Shown here piece by piece: positions 22,412 to 31,861 of a stretch of DNA of 64,000 bases (positions are counted from its first letter, which is position 1; every line of letters begins with the position of its first letter). The stretch covers positions 558,001 through 622,000 of the forward strand of contig CP048715.1 in assembly GCA_022641835.1 (NCBI GenBank). Direction: 5' to 3'. The notes below the pieces were generated by a model. The model was given only the letters and a program-made list of their open reading frames with translations. It was not told the DNA's origin and did no database searches. The DNA comes from Petasospora fabianii (taxonomy: Eukaryota; Ascomycota; Saccharomycetes; Phaffomycetales; Wickerhamomycetaceae). The position numbers and the translations under genes were made by a program.

Positions 22412-25276
22412 TCATTTGAACTCCTCAATTACACCTACCGTCTTGGCATATGTTCCAACAGACTCATACACCACATCATTAAAGCCAAAGGCTGAAGGAC
22501 CACCCACTTCGAGACCTCTTTCAGACGTCCAGTGGTCAGATGGCGCAATGGCGATGACACAGACCACAAGACCATACTTGTAGTCTGGTGTACCAACAGC
22601 TTCACCAGTTTCTGAGTCCAACACACAGATCAAGTCAGGAACAGACGCAACAACTTTATCATCAACCTTGGCCACCAAATTCTCGTTTTGAAAGGGAATA
22701 CGCATGATTCCCTTATCCAAAGACTCGATAACCACTTCTCCAAAGACATAACCCTTCTGCAGTTTCTTCTCGACACCCACAATCTTTCCCTCGAACAAGA
22801 GTTTGGCAGACGTAGGCTTCACAGAGTCAATGATGTACTGTGCAACATTCGAGATATTAGAGTGTTGCTTTGCAATACTGACAGCCTTTCCAATTCTCCA
22901 AGCCAATGAGATACTATTCTTGATGGCCATTCCCTGAATATCATCAATTGCAGATACCAATCCAACAAACATACCTAGTTCTGAGAGAGCAGCTCTAATG
23001 AGACTCTCAGCTGCCTTGTTGGTCTTTGTTTTCTTGACAAGAACGTCGTTACCGTTTCCATCACTGAAGGCACATGGTGAATAACATGGGTCATCACTCA
23101 TGACACAAGGTGTAATTTGCCAAATCATAGGGTATGCTCTACCCATCAAGTCACAATCAATAACTTTTTTTCCAAGTTCCGCACCAAGAAGGAGACCTTG
23201 GAAACCATTACCACCACCAATTTCAAGGGATACAATCGTCTCAATATCACCAGGATTCAAGAGATTATAGGCAGTCTGCAGTTCAGCACCCTGAATTCGT
23301 TCACTAGCCACTGTAGGTGTTCCAACAAATCCCGCAAATATTGACTGGTTTGTGTCTTTGAGGTCTTGTGGATCAATGACGGTGATTTTAGTGCCCTGCC
23401 TTACCAGATTTCTGGCAATAAGGTACTGGGGATATGGATCACCTCCTCCACCGCACCCCAAGATGTATGTACCAACTCTTAGGAACTCCAGGTCGGTCTC
23501 GGAAAGCACCCATTGACGATTAACCACGGTCGGTTGGTAGGTCTCATAGTCAACCACGTCTTCACCGTCTTGACGACCCAAAGAATCCTTGGAGATAGAC
23601 CCGTCAACACCATCAGCCAAATTAGAAATGTCATCGTGTTCAATCGTTTCAAGCTTGCTGTAGTCCATATCAGCAACAACCTTCACTTCGTACTTGTGCA
23701 TGTTGACGTATGGCAGCTCCTCAGAGGTAATGTCAACAACAGTTATGGAGTCAGCCTTAGCTCCAAGCTTAATCGCTTTCTCTTCAGCTTCAGCTCTGAG
23801 CTTTTCAACGAGTTTTTCTTTCTCGTCGGCTTTGCCAAAGGCTTGTGCGGATGCACTGATCTTACCTATGGCAGCACCGATGGCATTGGCAACTTGGAAG
23901 AACTCGGGTCTCCACACCTTGGAAGCACCTTTAATATCATCCGGTAAAATAAAAGACCCACCACCAACAAGCAGAACAGGGATGTCATCCGGCGATGTCT
24001 TCATGCGATCGACAACTGCTTCAATCATCTCAGACACCTTGGCCCTGTATGCTGGGATCATGGCAGCTTCAACTTGACCACGAACTAGTTCCTTGTCACC
24101 AACAGCATAGATCGGCTTATCCATCCTCTTATCACCCTCAAGTTCCATAAAAACAGCAATATCGGAGGTGGTCAACGTCTTACCACCACCAACAATGGAC
24201 TTGCTGAAATCATTGCCTACCGAGTCTGGTCCAATTGTGACATCTTCACCATCAAACCTGACAATGGATCCACCACCTAGGCCGATGCTCTCAACTTGAG
24301 GCATAGCTAGCCGTGTCTTTACACCACCAATGAATGAGAACGCAGAAGTCTTTCTTGGATAACCATTATCAAGCAACAAGCCAACATCAGTTGTAGTACC
24401 ACCTACATCAACAACAATGACACTCTGCCCAGCTAAGTTCGCTCCCGAGCTGCCATTCACCAGGAAGGCAGCACCTCTCATGGAGTTAGTTGTACCACTT
24501 GAAAAGGTCTTGATCGGCGTACTAAGTGCTTCAGAGATCGTTAGAACCGTTCCATCATTCTGAGTGAGCAAAATTGGGGCATTGATACCCGTGGATTTTA
24601 CGGCATCTGAGAATGTTCGGATGATGTTGTTAGCAAACTTCTTGACGGATGCGTTCAAGATGGCAATGTTTTCACGTTCGAGAATTCCAATTCCACTCAA
24701 ACCATGTGATTTCACAATGATGGTACTTTCTGGGAGTTCTTCGGCGAGGATTGCAGCGACACGCTCTTCTTGATCTGGAAACACTGGCGAGAATACACCA
24801 GAGACTGCGACTGCAGTCATGCCTAATGACTTGATCTTCTTGGCTTCAGCCCTGACCTGCTGCTCGTCCACTGGTGCGATTTCATTTCCGTCCACATGGA
24901 CTCCTCCGGAGAGGAAACCCGTGTAACCCTCTAACAAGGTCTTGAGATCTGTAGGGAAGTTGGAGAATGGCGGGATAGTGTGCGAGTATGGGCCACAAAT
25001 TCTAAGAACTGCCACTTTTTCCAAGCGAGCACGGTCTCTTTCCACAATAGCATTGATGAAATGTGTTGTACCAATAGTCACCGAAAGAACATTTTTCTTG
25101 TCGTGGTCTGCTGATGAGAAGAGCTGTTCAATCGAGTCTTTAATGCCCTTGGAGACATTTGGTGAAGTCAGCTGCTTGTTCCAGCTGACAACCGACACAT
25201 TATCATTGGCAGGTTCCAAAAGGACAGAGTCGGTGTTGGTGCCACCAACATCAATTCCAATGAGATATTTCGGCAT
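22412..25276 (-). CDS. Hydantoinase/oxoprolinase A fused to DUF917 (S-Me-THD-like) protein
   Basis: A 954-aa fusion. Residues 1-190 are a Hydantoinase/oxoprolinase N-terminal region beginning LIGIDVGGTNTDSVLLEP, an actin-fold ATP-binding motif. Residues about 200-520 form the hydantoinase A core, with VVDVGGTTTDVGLLLDNG, ESIGLGGGSIVRFDG and LLVGGGSFILP. Residues about 590-954 are a DUF917 domain, with YILGCGGGGDPYPQYLIAR, EIGGGNGFQGLLLGAELG and DCDLMGRAYPMIWQITPC. Hydantoinase A enzymes open cyclic amides such as hydantoins or 5-oxoproline with ATP. DUF917 has been linked to S-methyl-thiohydantoin desulfurase. The real substrate is unknown. Such fusions occur in fungi, but S. cerevisiae has only the longer Oxp1. 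It lies beside a Zn2Cys6 regulator, with an NCS1 permease about 6.6 kb away. Confidence 0.85.
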   Translation of the reverse strand: MPKYLIGIDVGGTNTDSVLLEPANDNVSVVSWNKQLTSPNVSKGIKDSIEQLFSSADHDKKNVLSVTIGTTHFINAIVERDRARLEKVAVLRICGPYSHTIPPFSNFPTDLKTLLEGYTGFLSGGVHVDGNEIAPVDEQQVRAEAKKIKSLGMTAVAVSGVFSPVFPDQEERVAAILAEELPESTIIVKSHGLSGIGILERENIAILNASVKKFANNIIRTFSDAVKSTGINAPILLTQNDGTVLTISEALSTPIKTFSSGTTNSMRGAAFLVNGSSGANLAGQSVIVVDVGGTTTDVGLLLDNGYPRKTSAFSFIGGVKTRLAMPQVESIGLGGGSIVRFDGEDVTIGPDSVGNDFSKSIVGGGKTLTTSDIAVFMELEGDKRMDKPIYAVGDKELVRGQVEAAMIPAYRAKVSEMIEAVVDRMKTSPDDIPVLLVGGGSFILPDDIKGASKVWRPEFFQVANAIGAAIGKISASAQAFGKADEKEKLVEKLRAEAEEKAIKLGAKADSITVVDITSEELPYVNMHKYEVKVVADMDYSKLETIEHDDISNLADGVDGSISKDSLGRQDGEDVVDYETYQPTVVNRQWVLSETDLEFLRVGTYILGCGGGGDPYPQYLIARNLVRQGTKITVIDPQDLKDTNQSIFAGFVGTPTVASERIQGAELQTAYNLLNPGDIETIVSLEIGGGNGFQGLLLGAELGKKVIDCDLMGRAYPMIWQITPCVMSDDPCYSPCAFSDGNGNDVLVKKTKTNKAAESLIRAALSELGMFVGLVSAIDDIQGMAIKNSISLAWRIGKAVSIAKQHSNISNVAQYIIDSVKPTSAKLLFEGKIVGVEKKLQKGYVFGEVVIESLDKGIMRIPFQNENLVAKVDDKVVASVPDLICVLDSETGEAVGTPDYKYGLVVCVIAIAPSDHWTSERGLEVGGPSAFGFNDVVYESVGTYAKTVGVIEEFK

Positions 25277-25526
25277 TCTTTGGATCTTTCAGAGACAAGG
25301 AATCATAGGGCGAGAAAAAGGTCAAGAAGGGTGCCTTTTAATCTGGCGTTCGCGGAGAATACCACATTCGGACAGTGTGCCGCATGCTGGACTTCAGAGC
25401 GTCATACCCCGGACTGCAGAGAGACATTGACAGCTGCATGGCTCGTCCTAGAGGTCTACGGGTCTTGGTTTGATACTAAACAACATCATTATTAACTCTA
25501 TGGGTGAATGTAAATATATAAAGAAC
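25277..25526. other. Short intergenic upstream of the hydantoinase fusion
   Basis: A 250-bp gap between tandem minus-strand genes: promoter of the hydantoinase fusion and terminator of the Zn2Cys6 gene. GTGTGCCGC at about 25376 and CCCCGGAC at about 25408 bring some CCG/CGG triplets, but no paired site was clear. Confidence 0.4.
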
Positions 25527-28457
25527 TCAACCAATCTTATAACCCGAGAACTCAGAGTAGTACATGTTGTTCAACTCATCAAGACCCTGCTGACTCATAT
25601 CACTCCAGAAAGTATCCACATTGTTGAAGTTCAAGTCGAACGGAGTCATGTGGCGAGTACGCTCATGTTCATCATTCAGAGACTGGAAGTCACCCATATT
25701 TGCAGCAGATGGAGAAGTATTCTGTGGGCTGTTGTGACCATTCGTCTGTCTCCCACTCTGAGGGCCAAACATCGGTGTTCCTGGGGGCCGGATAGACATT
25801 CTGCGGTCAGCGATGCTGGTACCAGCCTTATCCAAGTCCGCAAACTTGGCAACGGTCTTTTGAACCAAATCCTCATCAAGTAGGATACCAAGCTGGTTTG
25901 TATAATCGTAAGCCAAAAGCTCATCTGGCTGTTCCTGTTGGTCCTGCTTACCATCAATGATGAATGAAACCGTACACTTCTTCAAGTAACTTTCAGTCAT
26001 GTCCTTACCACCAAAAACGTTCGACACTATATCCTTCTGCTCTTTCTCCAGCTCGGTCAGATTCTCCTTGATGTTCTTTCTCAGGATGTTCAACACATTG
26101 AAACTCTCCTTCAATATCTCCGGCTTGAGGATGAACACATCCTTACCTAGAATTTCCAAGTCACGAAGCATCAAGTCAATATCAGCATACAATGCCGTCT
26201 GATCGCCCAGTGTCATCTTGTTCAACATGAGCATCATGGATTGGACAACGGAGCCTGTGAAAGACTGATGAATCTGTGGGAGGAACAGTGGGTTCTTCAA
26301 ATCATAGATGTCCCTAAGTCGTCTGTATACTTGGAACAAAGCTCTAGCTGTAGATCTTGCAACCTCCCAAGCAATAGGAATACCCTCTTGCAAGTAATTT
26401 TGGAAGATTCTGAACCTGTGGATACAGATACAGGTATGTAGCATATGATGTTGGAAATGAATTTTTGGATCAATGACATATGGCACAGAACCATCCTTAT
26501 CCAATTCAAAGAACCAGGACTTGTTAGTGTGTGCAAGCTCCATATCAATCTCCGTGAGACCTCTGAACACTGCGTCTGGGATCTCGGACAGTCCCTTCCA
26601 TTCCGAAGCCTTAACTTTGTGTTCCTTCTCAAAGATACCATTCATGATCTTCATCATCTGTGCACGATACATGTTGAACGAGTTGTCAGTTGGAACATTC
26701 TTCGAGCAAACCTTGATAGAATCTGCAGTGATATCAACGTCATTAGCATTAGACGGAAGTGGCACAAGAGAGTTGTATGATCTGATGATTGGCTTAACAC
26801 CGAGTGATAGAGATCTGAAAGTGTCACAACCGCAGATATCCCACCATAGTCTTCTCTTAAGTTCCACCTCGAGCAAGTTTGGATTTTGTGAATCATCCTT
26901 GTCAAGACCCATATCATGGGCATCTTTAATAGCCTTTGCCAAGTAGTCGTTCAATTCTTCGGCACGTCTCGTTGCGTAGAAGTAGAGCTGACAGAGCGAA
27001 AACCATTGAAGGATGTATTGATTGAACTCACTCGATGTCTTTCTCATTGAGTCTGCAATGGTGATACACTCCTTTGAACAATCAAACCAAATCTTATGAG
27101 AACGTTCAATCTCGGATGGATCAATGTTAATGAGCCCCTTCGGGAGATGGATTGCGGCAAGGCCCAAGACGAGTAAAAGTGTTGCGAGCCATCCAATGTC
27201 AACATCAATTTCATCCTTCCAAAACTTATCAAGAGAATCACGGAAGGAAGGATGATGAATTGGGTGGTAGATGTAATCAATATTTGTGAGATAGAACTCC
27301 ACCAGCAATTTTGTTTGAATCTTTGATGGGAGAAGCTTGATATACTTCCATTTGTATTCATTTCTGATCTTTCTACTCTCATGAGACACCGAGGAGACTC
27401 CAGAAACTGAAGTTCCAGGGTTGTCACTGCGTGAGTTGAGCTCATGTTGGAGGGAGTTGATGGTGGCACGATTCTCAGCGTTTTCGGATTCAAGCATTTG
27501 GATGCGCTGCATCTGTGCCTGGAGCTGTTGTTGGATGTTCATGTTGGCATCAACCGGTGGTACACTTGACGTACCGGGGCCACCAGAAGTCGCAGATGGT
27601 GATCCATATGCACTAGAGAGTCGATGCGGATGTTGCTGCTGTTGCTGCGGTGGTTGGTACTGTTGCTGTGACTGTTGCGTTGTGGATGTTGCTGGTGGAA
27701 GTGGGAGTGATGATTGGTATGACGGCAGAGATTGTTTCTGGGGAAGAGGAGCTGATGAGTGAGGTTGAATGAGGTGTGGTTGCCATTGTGGCGTCTGTTG
27801 GTGAAATGAAGGGATGCCTCCAAGGGAACCGGGTTGAGGTTGAGGAAGCATGTGTTGTGACTGATAGTTCATAGACATGTTGTTCATGTGTTGATTAACG
27901 GCACCGGTGCCGTTATCCATACCTGGCTGTTTCTGATGAGCGAGTGGACTCATGGGACTTCTATAATCATCACTCCTTGTCTCAAATTGACCAAAACTTG
28001 ACTTTCTTTCAATCTTTTGTCTTTTGGGTCCGACCTTGGGAGAATTATCAGATGATGATACTGGTGAATGAGTTGTTGAGTTACGATGTACACGGCCAAA
28101 TTTTTGATTTGGGGCAATGAGTTCTTGGATGTTGTTCAAAGGACGAGCCGGATTGGCAAGACATTCATCAACTCTTGTGTTTCGACCAGACTTACAAGTA
28201 CCACAGGGTATTTGAAGATCACACTTTCTCTTTAGTCTTCGACATGGACCACACGCATGAGATTTTTTACCTGCCTGAGGCATCTTTGACGTTGTAGTTG
28301 AGTTCTGTGTAGAGGAAACCTGTTGTTGTGTATCTTGATTCGTCGATGTTGTGGATGTCGAGTTGACTTCTTGCGACTGTTGTTGTTGTTGATGCTGCTG
28401 GTGCTGCTGCTGGTGCTCTGGCTGGTGCTCGAGCAACGGCACTGGCGTTGAGGTCAT
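25527..28457 (-). CDS. Large Zn(II)2Cys6 transcription factor with poly-Gln tracts
   Basis: A 976-aa fungal binuclear-cluster regulator. Residues 8-30 are Gln/His-rich. The zinc cluster uses C69, C72, C79, C85, C88 and C99 (start ACGPCRRLKRKC), with the basic RRLKRK recognition helix. The last inter-Cys loop has 10 residues (GRNTRVDE), longer than the usual 6-8. Residues about 125-330 are Pro/Gln/Ser-rich and probably activating, with a short coiled coil (QAQMQRIQMLESENAENRAT) near 310-340. The fungal-specific TF middle homology domain spans about 380-640, including RRLWWDICGCDTF. A Gln/Asn-rich, acidic C-terminus (DFNFNNVDTFWSDM-like) may be an activation region. I cannot assign an orthologue. 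Position suggests, without proof, control of the adjoining hydantoinase gene. Confidence 0.9.
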   Translation of the reverse strand: MTSTPVPLLEHQPEHQQQHQQHQQQQQSQEVNSTSTTSTNQDTQQQVSSTQNSTTTSKMPQAGKKSHACGPCRRLKRKCDLQIPCGTCKSGRNTRVDECLANPARPLNNIQELIAPNQKFGRVHRNSTTHSPVSSSDNSPKVGPKRQKIERKSSFGQFETRSDDYRSPMSPLAHQKQPGMDNGTGAVNQHMNNMSMNYQSQHMLPQPQPGSLGGIPSFHQQTPQWQPHLIQPHSSAPLPQKQSLPSYQSSLPLPPATSTTQQSQQQYQPPQQQQQHPHRLSSAYGSPSATSGGPGTSSVPPVDANMNIQQQLQAQMQRIQMLESENAENRATINSLQHELNSRSDNPGTSVSGVSSVSHESRKIRNEYKWKYIKLLPSKIQTKLLVEFYLTNIDYIYHPIHHPSFRDSLDKFWKDEIDVDIGWLATLLLVLGLAAIHLPKGLINIDPSEIERSHKIWFDCSKECITIADSMRKTSSEFNQYILQWFSLCQLYFYATRRAEELNDYLAKAIKDAHDMGLDKDDSQNPNLLEVELKRRLWWDICGCDTFRSLSLGVKPIIRSYNSLVPLPSNANDVDITADSIKVCSKNVPTDNSFNMYRAQMMKIMNGIFEKEHKVKASEWKGLSEIPDAVFRGLTEIDMELAHTNKSWFFELDKDGSVPYVIDPKIHFQHHMLHTCICIHRFRIFQNYLQEGIPIAWEVARSTARALFQVYRRLRDIYDLKNPLFLPQIHQSFTGSVVQSMMLMLNKMTLGDQTALYADIDLMLRDLEILGKDVFILKPEILKESFNVLNILRKNIKENLTELEKEQKDIVSNVFGGKDMTESYLKKCTVSFIIDGKQDQQEQPDELLAYDYTNQLGILLDEDLVQKTVAKFADLDKAGTSIADRRMSIRPPGTPMFGPQSGRQTNGHNSPQNTSPSAANMGDFQSLNDEHERTRHMTPFDLNFNNVDTFWSDMSQQGLDELNNMYYSEFSGYKIG

Positions 28458-29565
28458 TTACTTGGAGACAACGAGGGATTTTTAGCCCCAAGTGATATCA
28501 CCCAGTGCTTGCAGTATTCAAATTCTGATATTTCCTTGTTTTGCAAGCCGTGTATGGGGGGTCTTACGCGACACTTTCCGATTGTTCCTTTTGGATGCTT
28601 GGTGGACTTGAGGTTCGTCGTACAGGAAACACGGAAGATGTTGTGATGTGAGATGGCACTCTGCTTGTCTCACTACCTGTGTGATAGTTACTACTCTAAG
28701 TGGTGTGAGGGGTTATATAGATGATGTGTGTCTGGGAGTGAAGTATGATTGAAAGTTTAGAGCCAAGCACGAATGCAATGTTTTGTTCTTCTAACCTCAT
28801 TAAGTTCCACCCACCAAAAGGCATGTCAGGCTGAAAAGCCGGCAAAAGAAATGCTCATGTTACGCGCGATCGGCACAAGTTAAATTTCGAAGTGGAAAAA
28901 AACGCGCCGGTGAATATCTCCAAATCCGGTAATTCTCCCGATGCGGAGAGGGAATGGAGATGCAGGGTGTGCTATAGTGAGACTCCTACTCTTAAAATTT
29001 TTGTTTTGACAGGTTGACAAATGATCCCCCATACGTCCGAGGGAGGTGTCTTTTTGTCATGAAATAGGATATGAGCCTGTGAGATAGATCAGAACATGCC
29101 ATTGGATGGCTAGGTCAGCGTACGCTGCGGTAGTTGATGAACCGGATGCCGCTGATCGGGATAAGCTAACATCTGTACAACAGGTAAAGGTGGTTTAGGA
29201 TGCTGTAGATTACTGACGGGCTGGTGTGTCATTAGATATACATCAGACCAAGTCCACCAACAAGCTATTAATGGTCAGGCCTTGCCGGACTGGTCCTTGT
29301 CTGTCAACGGAGAAGGAGAAAAAAAAACAGTGCAAATGAAAATGGCATGATAATGATCAAAGTTGATGGCCGCGTGGGTGTGGGTACGCTTCAAGATGTG
29401 AAAATCTTTGTCCGTGTGTGCTGCACAGCGCTGCTTTGCAGCAAATGAATGTGGTTGTGTGTAGGAGTGGGTTGTTGGCCGGGTATAATTAGTTCGAAGT
29501 GAAGGTTAAATTGAATATGTCATGTTGAGTGTTCTTTGCGAAGTCGATTGTAGAGATTGCCGCTA
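28458..29565. other. 1.1-kb intergenic upstream of the Zn2Cys6 gene
   Basis: Long promoter-sized gap between two minus-strand genes. It includes an A9 tract near 29320 and CG-rich patches (GCGCGATCGG near 28864, CCGGTAATTCTCCCG near 28926). No reading frame, RNA or repeat could be supported. Regulatory genes often have long upstream regions. Confidence 0.45.
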
Positions 29566-29916
29566 TCACACGTAAACTTTTTGAAGTTCCTCTTCAAGCT
29601 CAGCGGTTGGGTACTGTTGTGGTGGGTTTGGGATCTTAACTCTCCAGACTTCCTTGCCATTGACGTAGATGACAAATGTAGGCCACCAAACAACGTTTAT
29701 GCTCTTCTGCACTTTGGCACCTTCATCTGAGAGGCCATTGATTTGGTAAAACTTTGCCTTAGAGTACTTGTCAGCGAGGGCACGGTATAGTGGGGCGACG
29801 ACGGTGCACGGTGGACACTGTGTTGAGTAGAAGTCGAGGACGACAATGCTGGCGGAGGAGATTGCCTGCTCGAATTCCTCGAGGTTGTTGATCTCAAGAA
29901 CTGGACCGGTGGTCAT
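29566..29916 (-). CDS. Thioredoxin-like protein with CPPC active site
   Basis: A 116-aa single-domain thioredoxin fold. The usual WCGPC is replaced by QCPPC (in DFYSTQCPPCTVVAPLY, about residues 29-45). The cis-Pro loop reads VWWPTFVIYVNGKEVW where thioredoxins have xMPTF, and the trailing FYQINGLSDEGAKVQKSINV matches the middle of the fold. Length fits a cytosolic thioredoxin plus a short tail; no presequence or membrane segment. Both active-site cysteines and the cis-Pro remain, so redox activity is likely, but the missing Trp and the first Pro of CPPC should alter the redox potential and partner choice. It sits between the Zn2Cys6 gene and the NCS1 permease, and a CCG/CGG cluster lies 210-290 bp upstream. 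Confidence 0.85.
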   Translation of the reverse strand: MTTGPVLEINNLEEFEQAISSASIVVLDFYSTQCPPCTVVAPLYRALADKYSKAKFYQINGLSDEGAKVQKSINVVWWPTFVIYVNGKEVWRVKIPNPPQQYPTAELEEELQKVYV

Positions 29917-31861
29917 TGTGTGTGAATGTGAGGGAGATAAAGAGATAGTGTAAGGAGATGGAGCAAGGTGCCAGGATAGAGTGGTATCCCAAAAAGGAAA
30001 AGAGAGATGAAACGATGGAATGGAGGTGTAAGGTTCTTGTGGTTGTGAGTAGTCTGTTAGCTAATGTGTGTCGGGATGTGCCTGAGTTATATACAAAACA
30101 GGGAAATCTTTGACACAACGCTCCTTTCCGCGGTGTTCCGTTGCGGAGGTGGTTGGCTCCTCCGAAACCTATGCGCGGAGGAACCCAACTGGCTCAACTC
30201 CGCTTCGGCTGTATTCGCTTTCCGAGCCGATGTGTTTAGCGTGAGTTCTGAAATGACCTTCAATCTTTAGCTTTTTCATTTGGAACTAGACGGCTCTGTA
30301 TATCTACACAATGCAACTCCTAATGCAAGAACAAGAGTCCATCCTCCCATTGGGAGGTATACTTGGAGCCACGCCTCAAACGGAGATTTTTACCTGGGCG
30401 TTTGGGTCGGTCCATTAAATGTAGCTCTCCCCAGGCGTTAGCATTGTGGAATCGCGCGTGGCGGTGGCCGCACCCGGCACTATTCTCCAATGCAGCCAAC
30501 TCCGCTATGCGGTGGCACATGCCACTTGTTGTACTGTATGTAGCGGAGAAACGAATAAGGTCCCCCGCCATCGTCGCGTGAGATTAGATGCGGCGCAGGG
30601 ATTGTAATTAGATACAACTTTATTCCATATTCTGTTTTTTATTATTCTAGCGACTATGTTCGATTGCGGACGTCCCTTTCCTCCCAACTGTGAACCACGA
30701 GGAGGACGTATCAAGTAGGGTACTATTCCAATTCTACACGGTCCCGTTATTCTCCGTCTCCGCACGACATGTCATCGACATTTGCTCTTTCGTTTGAATA
30801 TCCCATCAAGATCTTGCGGATCTTGAGTACACAGTAGTCCTACGTGAAGACCAACCCTATGCCGTCGTCTCTGACGAAGCTTCAATGGTTAGACTGTAGC
30901 ACTTGCTTTATATGATTGCTTCTCATTCTTCCAATTTCCCTTTAATTGGGGACAATCACCTGTTAAACAAAACAAATTTCAAAGACGAACAAACTGATGA
31001 ACTCACCTTGACCATCACCAGGTTCCATACACTTGTGATCTCGCAGCATCCAGAGCCACCAGGCCACCGCACGGAAGAATTACCTCCTAAGCAAACAATT
31101 TTCGACCCTACAGATTTTAAATTCTCTAAATGCATCTATACTTCAACAAAAGACGCACCCCAACAATATTACATAACGACTTATTGCCGTAGACCTCCCA
31201 GGGGGGACGAAGGCTGCAACAGCCGAAAATTATTCCCTTCAATCTCCGCTCCGCGGTTGCCAGGGCATAAGCCCAAAGCACAAAGCCATCGGCGCATGTA
31301 CATAATCTGACCATTCTGCCATTTAACATCTAGCAGCCACAGTATTACATTTATTACAGCTCTTCTCAATGAATCTACATCTCAAATTGCGCCTTTGACT
31401 CTAGCCAAAACCAATTGTGTGATCCTTGCCGCTATGCGAACCGCCTCGCACAACCTGTCTGGGAGAAGGTCTGCAGTCTAAGTCGAGTCTGGCCAATCGC
31501 TAACGTTCTACGCACAAGGAATTGATACCGATCCAACACAAGGGGGCATCTTACATGAGAACCAATAAATACCGGCCAACAGCTCGATTTTGCCCTCCTA
31601 GCAGCTACCCACTCATAGGTTTTTCCGTCCAGGATCAGTTCTCCCCTGTCTATCACACTGTTTCCTCCCTTTGACTGCTTAACTGTCCACCTGTCTAGTG
31701 CCTCATTCCCCAGCAACGGCCGGCATACGTCAAGCGCACGAAAAAGTTAAAACAGGAAAACCCAGTCAACGTGAGATTTGGACAAAAACCTTAGCACGCC
31801 ACTGAAGTACACTCAAATACAACTCAACCGCTGAGCACTCTACCTACTGCAGACACTAATC
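29917..31861. other. 1.9-kb intergenic between the thioredoxin and NCS1 permease genes
   Basis: The second longest gap in the window and a divergent promoter. The first part (30120-30560) is G+C-richer and crowded with CCG/CGG triplets. The rest is mixed. A plus-strand frame from ATG 30912 to 31310 (132 codons) is the longest; it has no recognisable domain and I do not call it a gene. Confidence 0.5.
30128..30208. promoter_or_regulatory. Cluster of everted CCG-Nx-CGG pairs (Zn2Cys6-type sites)
   Basis: Four everted pairs in 81 bp: CCGCGG at 30128-30133 (N0, flanked as TCCGCGGT, 7 of 8 of a pleiotropic drug-response element), CCGTTGCGG at 30138-30146 (N3), TCCTCCG 30158-30164 with CGGAGGA 30176-30182 (7-bp arms, CCG-N11-CGG), and CCGCTTCGG at 30200-30208 (N3). 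Dimeric Zn2Cys6 regulators read paired CGG triplets. The cluster lies 212-292 bp upstream of the thioredoxin-like gene and 1.7 kb from the NCS1 gene. Which factor binds is unknown; the neighbouring regulator is a candidate. Confidence 0.5.

Noticed and set aside
30912-31310. 132-codon plus-strand frame upstream of the NCS1 permease
   Set aside because: No domain, no family resemblance, no clear promoter; composition looks like non-coding sequence. Could be revived by transcript data.
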